From IMG/VR virus record IMGVR_UViG_3300006736_000104, positions 1-22,214 of that record: a DNA stretch of 22,214 bases; one strand, 5' to 3'. Position 1 is the first letter of the stretch, and every line of letters starts with the position of its first letter. The position numbers were made by a program, and so were the translations under genes. Of this stretch, positions 15,395 through 22,214 are shown one piece after another. The notes beneath the pieces are model-generated. The model was not told where the DNA came from. It saw only the letters and a program-made list of their open reading frames with translations, and did not search any database. The DNA is from a virus.

Positions 15395-15718
15395 ATGTCT
15401 ATCGAAACAAATTTAATAGCGAGTACATCATCTGCTAGTCCTACTACAGTTTATACTTCATCGCCAGCAGAGTCCGCCGTTACAACAATATTTTTTTGTA
15501 ATACGGATTCTTCTGCTATTGATATAACAGTTTGGATTGTTCCTAATGGTGAAACATTGGGTGATGAGCATATGATAATGAAGGAATTAACAATAAATGC
15601 TACTGATACTTTTGCTTTTGGAAGTGAAAGAATTTTGATGGGAACAAGCGATACTATTCAAGCAATCGCTGGTACAACTAATAAAGTTTCAGTAGTAATT
15701 AGCTATACGAGTATTTAA
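15395..15718 (+). CDS. Small beta-rich virion-associated protein of unknown function
   Basis: A 107-residue protein with a Ser/Thr-rich N-terminus, then TTIFFCNTDSSAIDITVWIV, PNGETLGDEHMIMKELTINA and RILMGTSDTIQAIAG. It looks like a single beta-sandwich of the kind often encoded next to tail genes in marine phages (CN-(T/N)...V-x-(I/L)-V-P...GDTIQA). No catalytic motif is visible. It sits between the two giant fibre genes, one base after the first and 3 bases before the second. That suggests co-translation and a structural role in the same appendage, such as a cap, joint or decoration. No clear Shine-Dalgarno is present. Confidence 0.75.
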   Translation: MSIETNLIASTSSASPTTVYTSSPAESAVTTIFFCNTDSSAIDITVWIVPNGETLGDEHMIMKELTINATDTFAFGSERILMGTSDTIQAIAGTTNKVSVVISYTSI

Positions 15719-15721
15719 TTA

Positions 15722-18700
15722 ATGGCATTATTTCTTAAAGGCGAATACGCAGAATATAGTATAAAAGACTATACAACTTCTGGGTCTGCAGGATCCGCAG
15801 GAAGCGCAGGAAGTACAGGGAGTTCTGGCTCTGCTGGCTCTACAGGGAGTGCTGGATCATCTGGTTCTGCTGGAACTTCTGGATCTGATGGATTAGCAAC
15901 GGCTTCATCTGGTACTGCTGGATCATCTGGACAAGATGGAGTCTTTGGTGGACACGCTCTTGAATACGTTTTTGATGATGATGCATATGTTGGCTACCCG
16001 ACCGCCCAAGAGACAGCACCAGGTATGTGTAGGCCAGGACGTGATATCGGCTCGTATCCGGGTTCCAACCCTTTCTCCTACACCGATAGAATTGCTCTAA
16101 GTGAAGAGGATGTACATGGTGCAAATACAGCAGATTTATTGGCTCAAGTTTATACTTCTACATCTGAGATTAGAGGTCATTTAAGAATATCGAAAAAATT
16201 TGATGAGTCTGAGTATGTAACGTTTGATATTGATGGTGGTACAAATCAAACGGGTTTTCAAGAAATACACGTTACAAGAATCCAAGGACTAAGTGACTTC
16301 TTTGATGATAATGCAAACGTAATTGTTACATTTGACAGAACTGGTGATGCTGGATCTTCTGGCTCTGCTGGCTCTGCAGGAAGTGCTGGAAGTGCTGGTT
16401 CTGCTGGATCCTCTGGAAGTGCTGGCTCTGCAGGAAGTGCTGGATCTGCTGGATCGTCTGGTCGTGATGCTTCTTCAGGAACCGCAGGAAGTGCTGGCTC
16501 TGCTGGAACATCTGGTTCTGCAGGAAGCGCAGGAAGTGCTGGAACATCTGGAACTTCTGGATCGTCTGGCTCTGCAGGAAGTGCTGGCTCTGCAGGAAGC
16601 GCAGGAAGTGCTGGTTCTGCTGGAACTTCTGGATCCTCTGGAAGTGCTGGCTCTGCAGGAAGTGCTGGCTCTGCTGGAAGTGCTGGCTCTGCAGGAAGTG
16701 CTGGCTCTGCTGGTTCTGCAGGATCTTCTGGATTTACATATGCATCATCTGGATCTTCTGGCTCTGCTGGAAGTGCTGGTTCTGCTGGATCGTCTGGTCG
16801 TGATGGTGGTTCTTGGATTCATGTTCAAAATTCAGCTTCAGTAGTTTGGTTAATAAATCATGGTTTGGGTACTAGACCGATAAACATTCAAATTGTTGAT
16901 TCTAATTATAATGCAATAACTGCTGAATCAATTCAGTACGTAGATTCAAATAATATAAAAGTGGTATTTACTACTGCAGTAGCTGGATGGGCCGCAATCA
17001 CTTTTGGAGAAGGGTCTTCTGGAACTTCTGGTTCTTCTGGAACATCTGGAACCTCTGGCTCTGCAGGAAGTGCTGGTTCTGCTGGAAGCGCAGGAAGTGC
17101 TGGCTCTGCAGGAAGTGCAGGAAGTGCTGGATCTTCTGGATCATCTGCAACTGCAGGAACTTCTGGTTCATCTGGACAAGACGGTGGTTTTGGTGGCGCG
17201 GCTTTTGAATATTATTTTGAAGATACAACATTTACGGGTGCCGCTAGTGATCCAGGCTCGGGCAGAGTTGAAGTGGGTATTGATACTGGAACTGCTCCTA
17301 CAGATTTTTCTACAGTTGATAGAATTTCTTTGAGTGAAGCTGATATAAATGGTACATCAACCGAAAGTTTTCTAGATCAACTTGATGGCGCATCATCTGC
17401 GATTAAAGGTCATGTCAGATTTGCTGAATTGCTTGATGCGAGTAAATATGTAATGTTCACTATTACAGATTTAGATAATGATTCTGGTTTTCAAGAACTA
17501 ACAGTTTCAAAAATTGGTGGGAATGATGCTTTATTTAGTGATGATCAAAAAATACTCGTTACATTTGCAAGAACTGGTGATGCTGGAACTTCTGGAACCG
17601 CTGGTTCTGCAGGAAGTGCTGGTAGTGCTGGAAGTTCTGGCTCTGCTGGAAGTGCTGGCTCTGCTGGTTCTGCTGGAAGTGCTGGAAGTGCAGGATCATC
17701 TGGTCGTGATGGTAGTTCTTATCTTCATACTCAATCTTCAGCTAATAATACTTGGACTATACCTTATAATTTAGGACTTAGGCCAATAAACATTGAAGTT
17801 ACTGATTCTAATTTTAATGTAATATATCCAGAATCTATTCATTTTCCAGATTCTGATACTGCAAAAATAATTTTTCCTACTGCTCAAGCAGGATATGCCG
17901 CAGTAACTTTTGGAGAAGGATCTTCTGGTTCTTCTGGTTCTTCTGGATTAACGTATGCTTCATCTGGTTCTTCTGGAACCTCTGGAACCTCTGGCTCTGC
18001 AGGAAGTGCTGGTTCTGCTGGAAGCGCAGGAAGTGCTGGTTCTGCAGGAAGTGCTGGCTCTGCTGGAACATCTGGTTCTGCAGGAAGCGCAGGAAGCGCA
18101 GGAAGTGCTGGCTCTGCAGGAAGTTCTGGTTCTGCTGGAACATCTGGATCATCTGGAAGTGCTGGCTCTGCTGGAACATCTGGATCATCTGGAAGTGCTG
18201 GAAGTGCTGGATCTTCGGGAACTTCTGCTACTGCTGGATCTGCTGGATCGTCTGGTTCTTCTGGTTCTGCAGGAAGTGCTGGCTCTGCTGGAACTTCTGG
18301 AACATCTGGAACCTCTGGAACATCTGGAACCTCTGGAACCTCTGGAACTTCTGGCTCTGCAGGAAGTGCTGGTTCTGCTGGCTCTGCTGGAACATCTGGA
18401 TCATCTGGAAGTGCTGGTTCTGCTGGATCTTCGGGAACTTCTGCTACTGCTGGATCTGCTGGATCGTCTGGTTCTTCTGGTTCTGCAGGAAGTGCTGGAA
18501 GTGCTGGTTCTGCTGGATCTTCGGGAACTTCTGCTACTGCTGGATCTGCTGGATCTGCTGGAACATCTGGATCATCTGGAAGTGCTGGTTCTGCAGGAAG
18601 TGCTGGTTCTGCTGGATCGTCTGGCTCTGCAGGAAGCGCAGGAAGCGCAGGATCATCTGGTTCTGCTGGAACTGCAGGTTCATCCGGTAGTGATGGTGGT

Positions 18701-20761
18701 TCTTATATTCATACTCAAGGTTCAGCTTCAATTGTCTGGTTAATACCTTATAATCTTAATACACGACCTGTAAATATTGAAGTTGTAGATAATAATTATA
18801 ATGTAATTTTTCCAGAATCAATTCAATACATAGATTCAAATACTGCAAAAATAATATTTCCTACTGCAGTAGCGGGATATGCCGCAGTAACTTTTGGAGA
18901 AGGAAGTTCTGGAACTTCTGGAAGTGCTGGAAGTGCTGGAAGTGCTGGCTCTGCTGGAACCTCTGGAACTGCTGGATCATCTGGACAAGATGGAAACTTT
19001 GGTGGTGCATCTTTTCAATTCGTTTTTGAAGATACAACATTTACAGGAGCAGGAAGTGATCCTGGTACTGGTAAAATTGAAGTGGGTATTGATACTGGAT
19101 CTGCACCTACTGATTGGTCTACAGTTAATAGACTTTCTGTAAGTGAAACAGATACAAATGGTTCATCAGTTGAAAGTTTTCTAGATCAAGTTGATACATC
19201 ATCTTCTGCAATTAAAGGACATATAAAATTATCAAAAACGTTTGATCCATCTGAATATGTAATGTTCACAATTAATGATCTTACTAATAATTCGGGTTAT
19301 CAAATTATAGAAGTTGATAAGGTTGGAGGAGTAACTTCATTATTTCCTGATGACGATACTGTACTTTTTTCTGTTGCAAGAACTGGTGATGTTGGAACAT
19401 CTGGAACTTCTGGTTCTTCTGGAACATCTGGAACCTCTGGAACCTCTGGAACCTCTGGAAGTGCAGGAAGTGCTGGAAGCGCAGGAAGTGCTGGTTCTGC
19501 TGGAAGTGCAGGAAGTGCTGGCTCTGCTGGACTAGATGGTTCTTCTGGATCTGCTGGCTCTGCAGGAAGTTCTGGTGCTGATGGTGTGGCTGGCGGTTCT
19601 TATTTACATACACAATCTGTATCTTCCCTTACTTGGTTGGTAAATCATTCTCTAACTGCTCAACCAGTAAATATTATTATTACAGATTCTAATTATAATG
19701 TTATCATTCCAGAATCTATTCAATTTATAGATTCGAATAATGCAAAAGTAGTATTAGCTACCACATCAACTGGTTATGCCTCAGTAACACAGGGATCGGG
19801 AACTTCTGGAACTGCTGGCTCTGCTGGAACTTCTGGTTCTTCTGGAACATCTGGAACCTCTGGAACATCTGGAACCTCTGGTTCTTCTGGTTCTGCTGGA
19901 AGTGCTGGCTCTGCTGGAACCTCTGGAACTGCTGGATCATCTGGATTAACGTATGCTTCTTCTGGCTCTGCAGGAAGTGCTGGAGCTGATGGTGCGGGCG
20001 GAACTTCTGGAACTTCTGGAACTTCTGGAACTGCTGGAACTTCAGGTGCTACATATGGTGCTCCAGCAGGAGCCGCTGGATATATTCAATGGTATTATGA
20101 TTCTCAAAATATGGGGGCACATGCAAATTTATTAGTAGATAATGTTGCTACACCAACTCAATTGGCCGCTAATATGCCCATCTATTCTTCAAGTGGTGTA
20201 ACGGGAGTAGCTAAATTTAAAGTACATGGAACTTCTGGACTTGATGGAGCAACTAATGTAGGAGGAACTTTAACTACAGTAAATGTTGTTCCTGTTTCAA
20301 ATAATACGTATGATATTGGTACATCAACAATGGTGTATAATGACATGTATGCAGTTACATTTAATGGAAGAGCAACATCAGCAAACTGGTCTGACTTGGC
20401 CGAGAGATATGAATCTGATGAAATCTATGAGCCCGGAACTGTTTTAGCAGTTGGAGGAATAAAAGAAGTTACTTTGTATCAAGCTGAAATGCCTTATGCT
20501 GGTGTTGTTTCAGATAAACCTGGATTGAGAATGAATGATGGTATGAAACAAAGAGAAAATGAATTTATGCTCTTTATTTGTTTGAAAGGAAGAATATTAG
20601 TTAAGATTGAGGGAGGATGTAACAAAGGGGATCTTATAGTAGCTTATAATGATGGAACAGGAAAGGTTATAAATAAATATGAATACAAGCCACATAAACA
20701 TGATTTGATTGGAATAGCATTAGCTAATAGTAATGCAGGATTTGTTGAAGTAAAGGTTTAA
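15722..20761 (+). CDS. Giant modular silk/collagen-like fibre or appendage protein (1679 residues)
   Basis: A short head (1-19, [19 protein letters not shown]) leads into Gly-Ser-Ala/Thr linkers carrying globular modules. In order: A1 70-210, B1 359-430, A2 485-621, B2 661-732, B3 989-1060, A3 1088-1224, B4 1285-1357. A modules start GQDG and end RTGD(A/V)G. B modules have SYIHTQ...W-x-I/V-x-(H/Y)-x-L...P-(V/I)-NI and mostly end TFGEGSSG. Linkers are roughly 43 percent of the protein; the longest is about 256 residues (733-988). The C-terminal part (from about 1442) includes [40 protein letters not shown], and a conserved end with [16 protein letters not shown] and [20 protein letters not shown]. 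This end resembles the tip/chaperone-like domain closing many marine phage fibres; self-cleavage is possible but unproven. The start ATG 15722 follows the 107-residue gene after 3 bases. Confidence 0.87.
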   Translation: MALFLKGEYAEYSIKDYTTSGSAGSAGSAGSTGSSGSAGSTGSAGSSGSAGTSGSDGLATASSGTAGSSGQDGVFGGHALEYVFDDDAYVGYPTAQETAPGMCRPGRDIGSYPGSNPFSYTDRIALSEEDVHGANTADLLAQVYTSTSEIRGHLRISKKFDESEYVTFDIDGGTNQTGFQEIHVTRIQGLSDFFDDNANVIVTFDRTGDAGSSGSAGSAGSAGSAGSAGSSGSAGSAGSAGSAGSSGRDASSGTAGSAGSAGTSGSAGSAGSAGTSGTSGSSGSAGSAGSAGSAGSAGSAGTSGSSGSAGSAGSAGSAGSAGSAGSAGSAGSAGSSGFTYASSGSSGSAGSAGSAGSSGRDGGSWIHVQNSASVVWLINHGLGTRPINIQIVDSNYNAITAESIQYVDSNNIKVVFTTAVAGWAAITFGEGSSGTSGSSGTSGTSGSAGSAGSAGSAGSAGSAGSAGSAGSSGSSATAGTSGSSGQDGGFGGAAFEYYFEDTTFTGAASDPGSGRVEVGIDTGTAPTDFSTVDRISLSEADINGTSTESFLDQLDGASSAIKGHVRFAELLDASKYVMFTITDLDNDSGFQELTVSKIGGNDALFSDDQKILVTFARTGDAGTSGTAGSAGSAGSAGSSGSAGSAGSAGSAGSAGSAGSSGRDGSSYLHTQSSANNTWTIPYNLGLRPINIEVTDSNFNVIYPESIHFPDSDTAKIIFPTAQAGYAAVTFGEGSSGSSGSSGLTYASSGSSGTSGTSGSAGSAGSAGSAGSAGSAGSAGSAGTSGSAGSAGSAGSAGSAGSSGSAGTSGSSGSAGSAGTSGSSGSAGSAGSSGTSATAGSAGSSGSSGSAGSAGSAGTSGTSGTSGTSGTSGTSGTSGSAGSAGSAGSAGTSGSSGSAGSAGSSGTSATAGSAGSSGSSGSAGSAGSAGSAGSSGTSATAGSAGSAGTSGSSGSAGSAGSAGSAGSSGSAGSAGSAGSSGSAGTAGSSGSDGGSYIHTQGSASIVWLIPYNLNTRPVNIEVVDNNYNVIFPESIQYIDSNTAKIIFPTAVAGYAAVTFGEGSSGTSGSAGSAGSAGSAGTSGTAGSSGQDGNFGGASFQFVFEDTTFTGAGSDPGTGKIEVGIDTGSAPTDWSTVNRLSVSETDTNGSSVESFLDQVDTSSSAIKGHIKLSKTFDPSEYVMFTINDLTNNSGYQIIEVDKVGGVTSLFPDDDTVLFSVARTGDVGTSGTSGSSGTSGTSGTSGTSGSAGSAGSAGSAGSAGSAGSAGSAGLDGSSGSAGSAGSSGADGVAGGSYLHTQSVSSLTWLVNHSLTAQPVNIIITDSNYNVIIPESIQFIDSNNAKVVLATTSTGYASVTQGSGTSGTAGSAGTSGSSGTSGTSGTSGTSGSSGSAGSAGSAGTSGTAGSSGLTYASSGSAGSAGADGAGGTSGTSGTSGTAGTSGATYGAPAGAAGYIQWYYDSQNMGAHANLLVDNVATPTQLAANMPIYSSSGVTGVAKFKVHGTSGLDGATNVGGTLTTVNVVPVSNNTYDIGTSTMVYNDMYAVTFNGRATSANWSDLAERYESDEIYEPGTVLAVGGIKEVTLYQAEMPYAGVVSDKPGLRMNDGMKQRENEFMLFICLKGRILVKIEGGCNKGDLIVAYNDGTGKVINKYEYKPHKHDLIGIALANSNAGFVEVKV
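16352..16795 (+). repeat. Gly-Ser-Ala/Thr triplet-coding array between modules A1 and B1
   Basis: 148 codons of GSA/GSS/GTS triplets (residues 211-358), interrupted by one GRDASSG segment and one GFTYASSG break at 16730. Shorter arrays of the same type lie at 15779-15928, 17012-17173, 17585-17701, 18902-18982 and 19394-19573. Confidence 0.8.
17918..18685 (+). repeat. Longest Gly-Ser-Ala/Thr array (256 codons) between modules B2 and B3
   Basis: Residues 733-988, the longest linker in the window. It contains three copies of a [10 protein letters not shown] segment in which Ala replaces one Gly without losing register, a run of seven GTS triplets, and one GLTYASSG break at 17945. It sits where the A-B alternation predicts an A module. 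Confidence 0.82.
18206..18498 (+). repeat. 77-base exact direct repeat inside the longest linker
   Basis: Bases 18206-18282 are identical to 18422-18498, offset by 216 bases (72 codons). Near-identity continues upstream from about 18165 with one synonymous Gly-Ser codon-pair difference. A third, shorter copy begins at 18512. This is a recent in-frame tandem duplication. Confidence 0.75.
19793..20044 (+). repeat. Gly-Thr/Ser-Ser triplet-coding array before the C-terminal domain
   Basis: 84 codons (residues 1358-1441), richer in GTS and GTA than the other linkers, with a GLTYASSG break at 19943 and a GADGAGG segment. It joins module B4 to the C-terminal tip domain. Confidence 0.78.
20668..20675 (+). 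promoter_or_regulatory. Possible late promoter box (TATAAATA) inside the 3' end of the giant fibre gene
   Basis: A perfect TATAAATA 87 bases before the ATG at 20763. It could drive the block of three small genes downstream. It lies in coding sequence (KVINKYE), so chance is not excluded. Confidence 0.35.
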
Positions 20762-20762
20762 T

Positions 20763-21230
20763 ATGAGTGATTATCCAAATATAACTGATGCTCCCTTTTG
20801 GTCTAATCTTGATTTTGATAGCGAGATAGATGATGAAATGCTATTGATAGAAATATATTGTTCTGTTATAGCAAGCACTAAAAATAGATTTACCCGTGAT
20901 ACGATAGTTGGAATGGCAGATTATATTGATGATGAGTGGGAAGGAGCGGAAGACTATAAAAATCAATTACTAGAGCCCGGCCCCAATTTTGTTCATCCAT
21001 CCATTGTTCAAAGGAATAAAGTTTTTGAAGATTTCGATTCTTTGTCAGTTAAATATGGTGAAGAACATTTCACAAATTTTATACAAACTTTTTATGATAC
21101 TTATCCTAAAGCAGAATATTCTACACCAATAGAATATTTAGATTCACTCAACGCAAATAACGTTTTTCATATCAAATGGGCCTCCATTTATGATATGTTA
21201 TTTTTTATACAGGAATATTTGAAAAAATGA
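20763..21230 (+). CDS. Unrecognised 155-residue acidic protein
   Basis: No family recognised. The protein is acidic and appears largely helical (FWSNLDFDSEIDDEMLLIEI; GMADYIDDEWEGAEDY), with aromatic-rich segments (YGEEHFTNFIQTFYDTYPKA). There is no signal peptide or membrane segment. It starts one base after the giant fibre stop, with AAAGG at 20753-20757 as a plausible ribosome binding site inside that gene. Its end overlaps the next start (ATGA). Position right after the fibre suggests an assembly or chaperone role, by analogy with T4 gp38/gp57-type helpers. That is inference from position and composition only. Confidence 0.7.
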   Translation: MSDYPNITDAPFWSNLDFDSEIDDEMLLIEIYCSVIASTKNRFTRDTIVGMADYIDDEWEGAEDYKNQLLEPGPNFVHPSIVQRNKVFEDFDSLSVKYGEEHFTNFIQTFYDTYPKAEYSTPIEYLDSLNANNVFHIKWASIYDMLFFIQEYLKK

Positions 21231-21793
21231 CTAAAGATGAATGTAGAGCAATATTTAAAACGGCTTGGTATAAGGCTATACAGAAAGATATATATCCAAG
21301 GCATATAATGGGTTCTTATATTGGAAGAGCTTATTTTATGAGTGAAATTTGTATGTTATTGTTTCCTGAAAATAATATTGCAGATCAACTAAATTTTGAT
21401 GCATATGAAAAAACCTCTGGAACACAGTCTCGTTCAACTCAAAATGATTTCAAAAGTCTTGGAATATTAACAGCTCCGTTTGAAGAACAGGAGTTGTCAA
21501 GTTTAACTAAAGGTAATGTTGTTTTTTTAATAATAGAAAATCCGACATTACTAAAGAAACTGGCAGGAAAAATAACAAGTTATCTTTATATGGGAGAAAA
21601 TTGTTTATTTAATGCTAATATGGGGTGTATAATAAATTGGTCTGAATGGAAAGAGAATACAGAATGGATACCTCGTTTATTATTTTATGCCCAAATTTCT
21701 TGCAATAATTCAATATCACTAGATGGTAAACAATTTCGTCCAAATGGCGATGCAGATAAACTAATATGGGAAGAATTTTGGAGTAAAGTATAA
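21227..21793 (+). CDS. Unrecognised 188-residue protein
   Basis: No family recognised. The N-terminus is helical with basic and aromatic residues (DECRAIFKTAWYKAIQKDIY), followed by SYIGRAYFMSEICMLLFPEN. A hydrophobic strand lies near the middle (KGNVVFLIIENPTLLKKLAG), with a Trp-rich C-terminal part (NWSEWKENTEWIPRLLFYAQ). Four Cys residues are scattered, without a clear metal-binding spacing. The start overlaps the previous gene by 4 bases (ATGA) with no evident Shine-Dalgarno, so translation is probably coupled. The stop overlaps the next start (TAATG). Confidence 0.7.
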   Translation: MTKDECRAIFKTAWYKAIQKDIYPRHIMGSYIGRAYFMSEICMLLFPENNIADQLNFDAYEKTSGTQSRSTQNDFKSLGILTAPFEEQELSSLTKGNVVFLIIENPTLLKKLAGKITSYLYMGENCLFNANMGCIINWSEWKENTEWIPRLLFYAQISCNNSISLDGKQFRPNGDADKLIWEEFWSKV

Positions 21794-22214
21794 TGGGTTC
21801 ACCGTGTCCAACAAATTTAACATCGACAGGAAGTGATGGAGCGCATTCGAGTGCAGGAGTTCCAGCAGTAGCAGGAACTGTAATCGAACAAACACCATTT
21901 GATACGTTGCGACTCTCTACAAATCATGAATTCACTCGGCGTAGTCTGCCAACCGTTTCATGGACTGGTTACCTGAATCCAATTGAAACCATTATTTATA
22001 ATGAAATACGTGATCACATTGCAACCAAATTAGGTACAAATACTCCTGCTAGTAATCCATTAGGAACTACAGTTTCAGCAGGACAGTTAATTGAAGCTGA
22101 TGGCACATCACCCGCATCTTATAATGATTTAGTAGATCGATTAGATGAATGGAAAGTAGCATGTGTATGTGATTGTGATCATTGTCCTTGTGATTGTGAC
22201 CATTGTCCCTGTCA
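21793..22214 (+). CDS. Protein with tandem Cys/His-rich repeats (3' truncated by window end)
   Basis: An open frame from ATG 21793, overlapping the previous stop by one base (TAATG), to the window edge: 140 complete codons. GGAG at 21779-21782 is a usable ribosome binding site. The N-terminal 120 residues are an ordinary globular sequence (VSWTGYLNPIETIIYNEIRD; ASYNDLVDRLDEWKVA). At residue 124 it switches to CVCDCDHCPCDCDHCPC, with the CDCDHCP unit repeated in tandem up to the edge. Dense Cys with Asp and His suggests metal binding or a disulfide-linked spike; I cannot tell which. I recall similar C-x-C-(N/D) repeats in uncharacterised marine T4-like phage proteins, but did not search. The upstream gene order suggests a virion-associated role. 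Confidence 0.75.
   Translation, partial: MGSPCPTNLTSTGSDGAHSSAGVPAVAGTVIEQTPFDTLRLSTNHEFTRRSLPTVSWTGYLNPIETIIYNEIRDHIATKLGTNTPASNPLGTTVSAGQLIEADGTSPASYNDLVDRLDEWKVACVCDCDHCPCDCDHCPC
22168..22209 (+). repeat. Two 21-base tandem repeats coding CDCDHCP
   Basis: Unit 1 is 22168-22188 and unit 2 is 22189-22209. They differ only at two synonymous third positions (GAT/GAC and CCT/CCC). A third unit begins at 22210 and is cut by the window end, so the true copy number is unknown. Confidence 0.8.

Noticed and set aside
15962-16352. Diversity-generating retroelement target in module A1
   Set aside because: The divergent GC-rich patch is not at a C-terminal C-type-lectin fold, and no reverse transcriptase or template-repeat copy was seen in the window.
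17955-18743. Leu/Glu/Ala-rich 262-codon open frame overlapping the giant fibre gene on the plus strand
   Set aside because: A shadow of the repeat in another frame. Similar Leu-rich or Gln-rich shadows appear over every linker (16323-16844, 13574-14014, 14744-15064), and the fibre frame is continuous with recognisable domains on both sides.
12754-20761. Repeat arrays considered as CRISPR or as non-coding satellite DNA
   Set aside because: There are no constant repeats with unique spacers of fixed length. The repeats are in-frame 9-base coding units that keep Gly-X-Y register and are interrupted by globular domains.
1-22214. tRNA genes, auxiliary metabolic genes and an integrase or attachment site
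   Set aside because: No cloverleaf-like sequences, metabolic enzyme motifs or recombinase genes were seen; coding capacity is filled by structural, packaging and unknown genes.

Overview
The window is a segment of a T4-like contractile-tailed phage (myovirus) genome. The plus strand carries recognisable homologues of T4 genes 13, 14, 15, 16, 17, 18, 19 and 20 in that order: neck, tail completion, packaging, tail sheath, tail tube and portal. The DNA is AT-rich outside the repeat arrays, and the neck, sheath and fibre proteins look like those of marine T4-like phages (cyanophage or SAR11/Pelagibacter-type). The host cannot be named from this window; a low-GC marine bacterium is the most plausible guess.

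Layout. 3-833: 3' end of a beta-rich structural protein. 840-2710: neck proteins gp13 and gp14. 2707-3057 (minus): a small Ig/BppU-like gene. 3105-4043: tail-completion protein gp15. 4052-7520: small terminase gp16, an unassigned 473-residue protein, and large terminase gp17, in an overlapping chain. 7501-7923 (minus): HNH endonuclease. 8026-12707: tail sheath gp18, tail tube gp19, portal gp20. 12754-20761: a fibre cluster of two giant collagen/silk-like proteins (879 and 1679 residues) around a 107-residue beta protein. 20763-22214: two unrecognised small genes and the start of a gene ending in a Cys/His-rich repeat. No intergenic gap exceeds about 105 bases, and I see no tRNA, CRISPR array or insertion sequence.

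How it works together. The plus-strand genes build the packaging motor, portal, neck and tail. The fibre cluster probably supplies long adhesive or decorative filaments: two globular domain types (A, about 135 residues; B, about 73 residues) are strung on Gly-Ser-Ala/Thr triplet linkers. Most plus-strand genes are tightly spaced or overlap at stop/start codons, suggesting translational coupling.

Most notable points. Both minus-strand genes have a perfect T4-type late promoter box (TATAAATA) exactly 5 bases before their ATG, which predicts leaderless late mRNAs. A conserved-looking, possibly nuclease-like gene sits between the two terminase genes. The fibre proteins follow a strict modular grammar with traces of recent tandem duplication. 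A GC-rich patch replaces part of one fibre domain. The window ends in tandem CDCDHCP repeats. Domain names were assigned by eye, without database searches.
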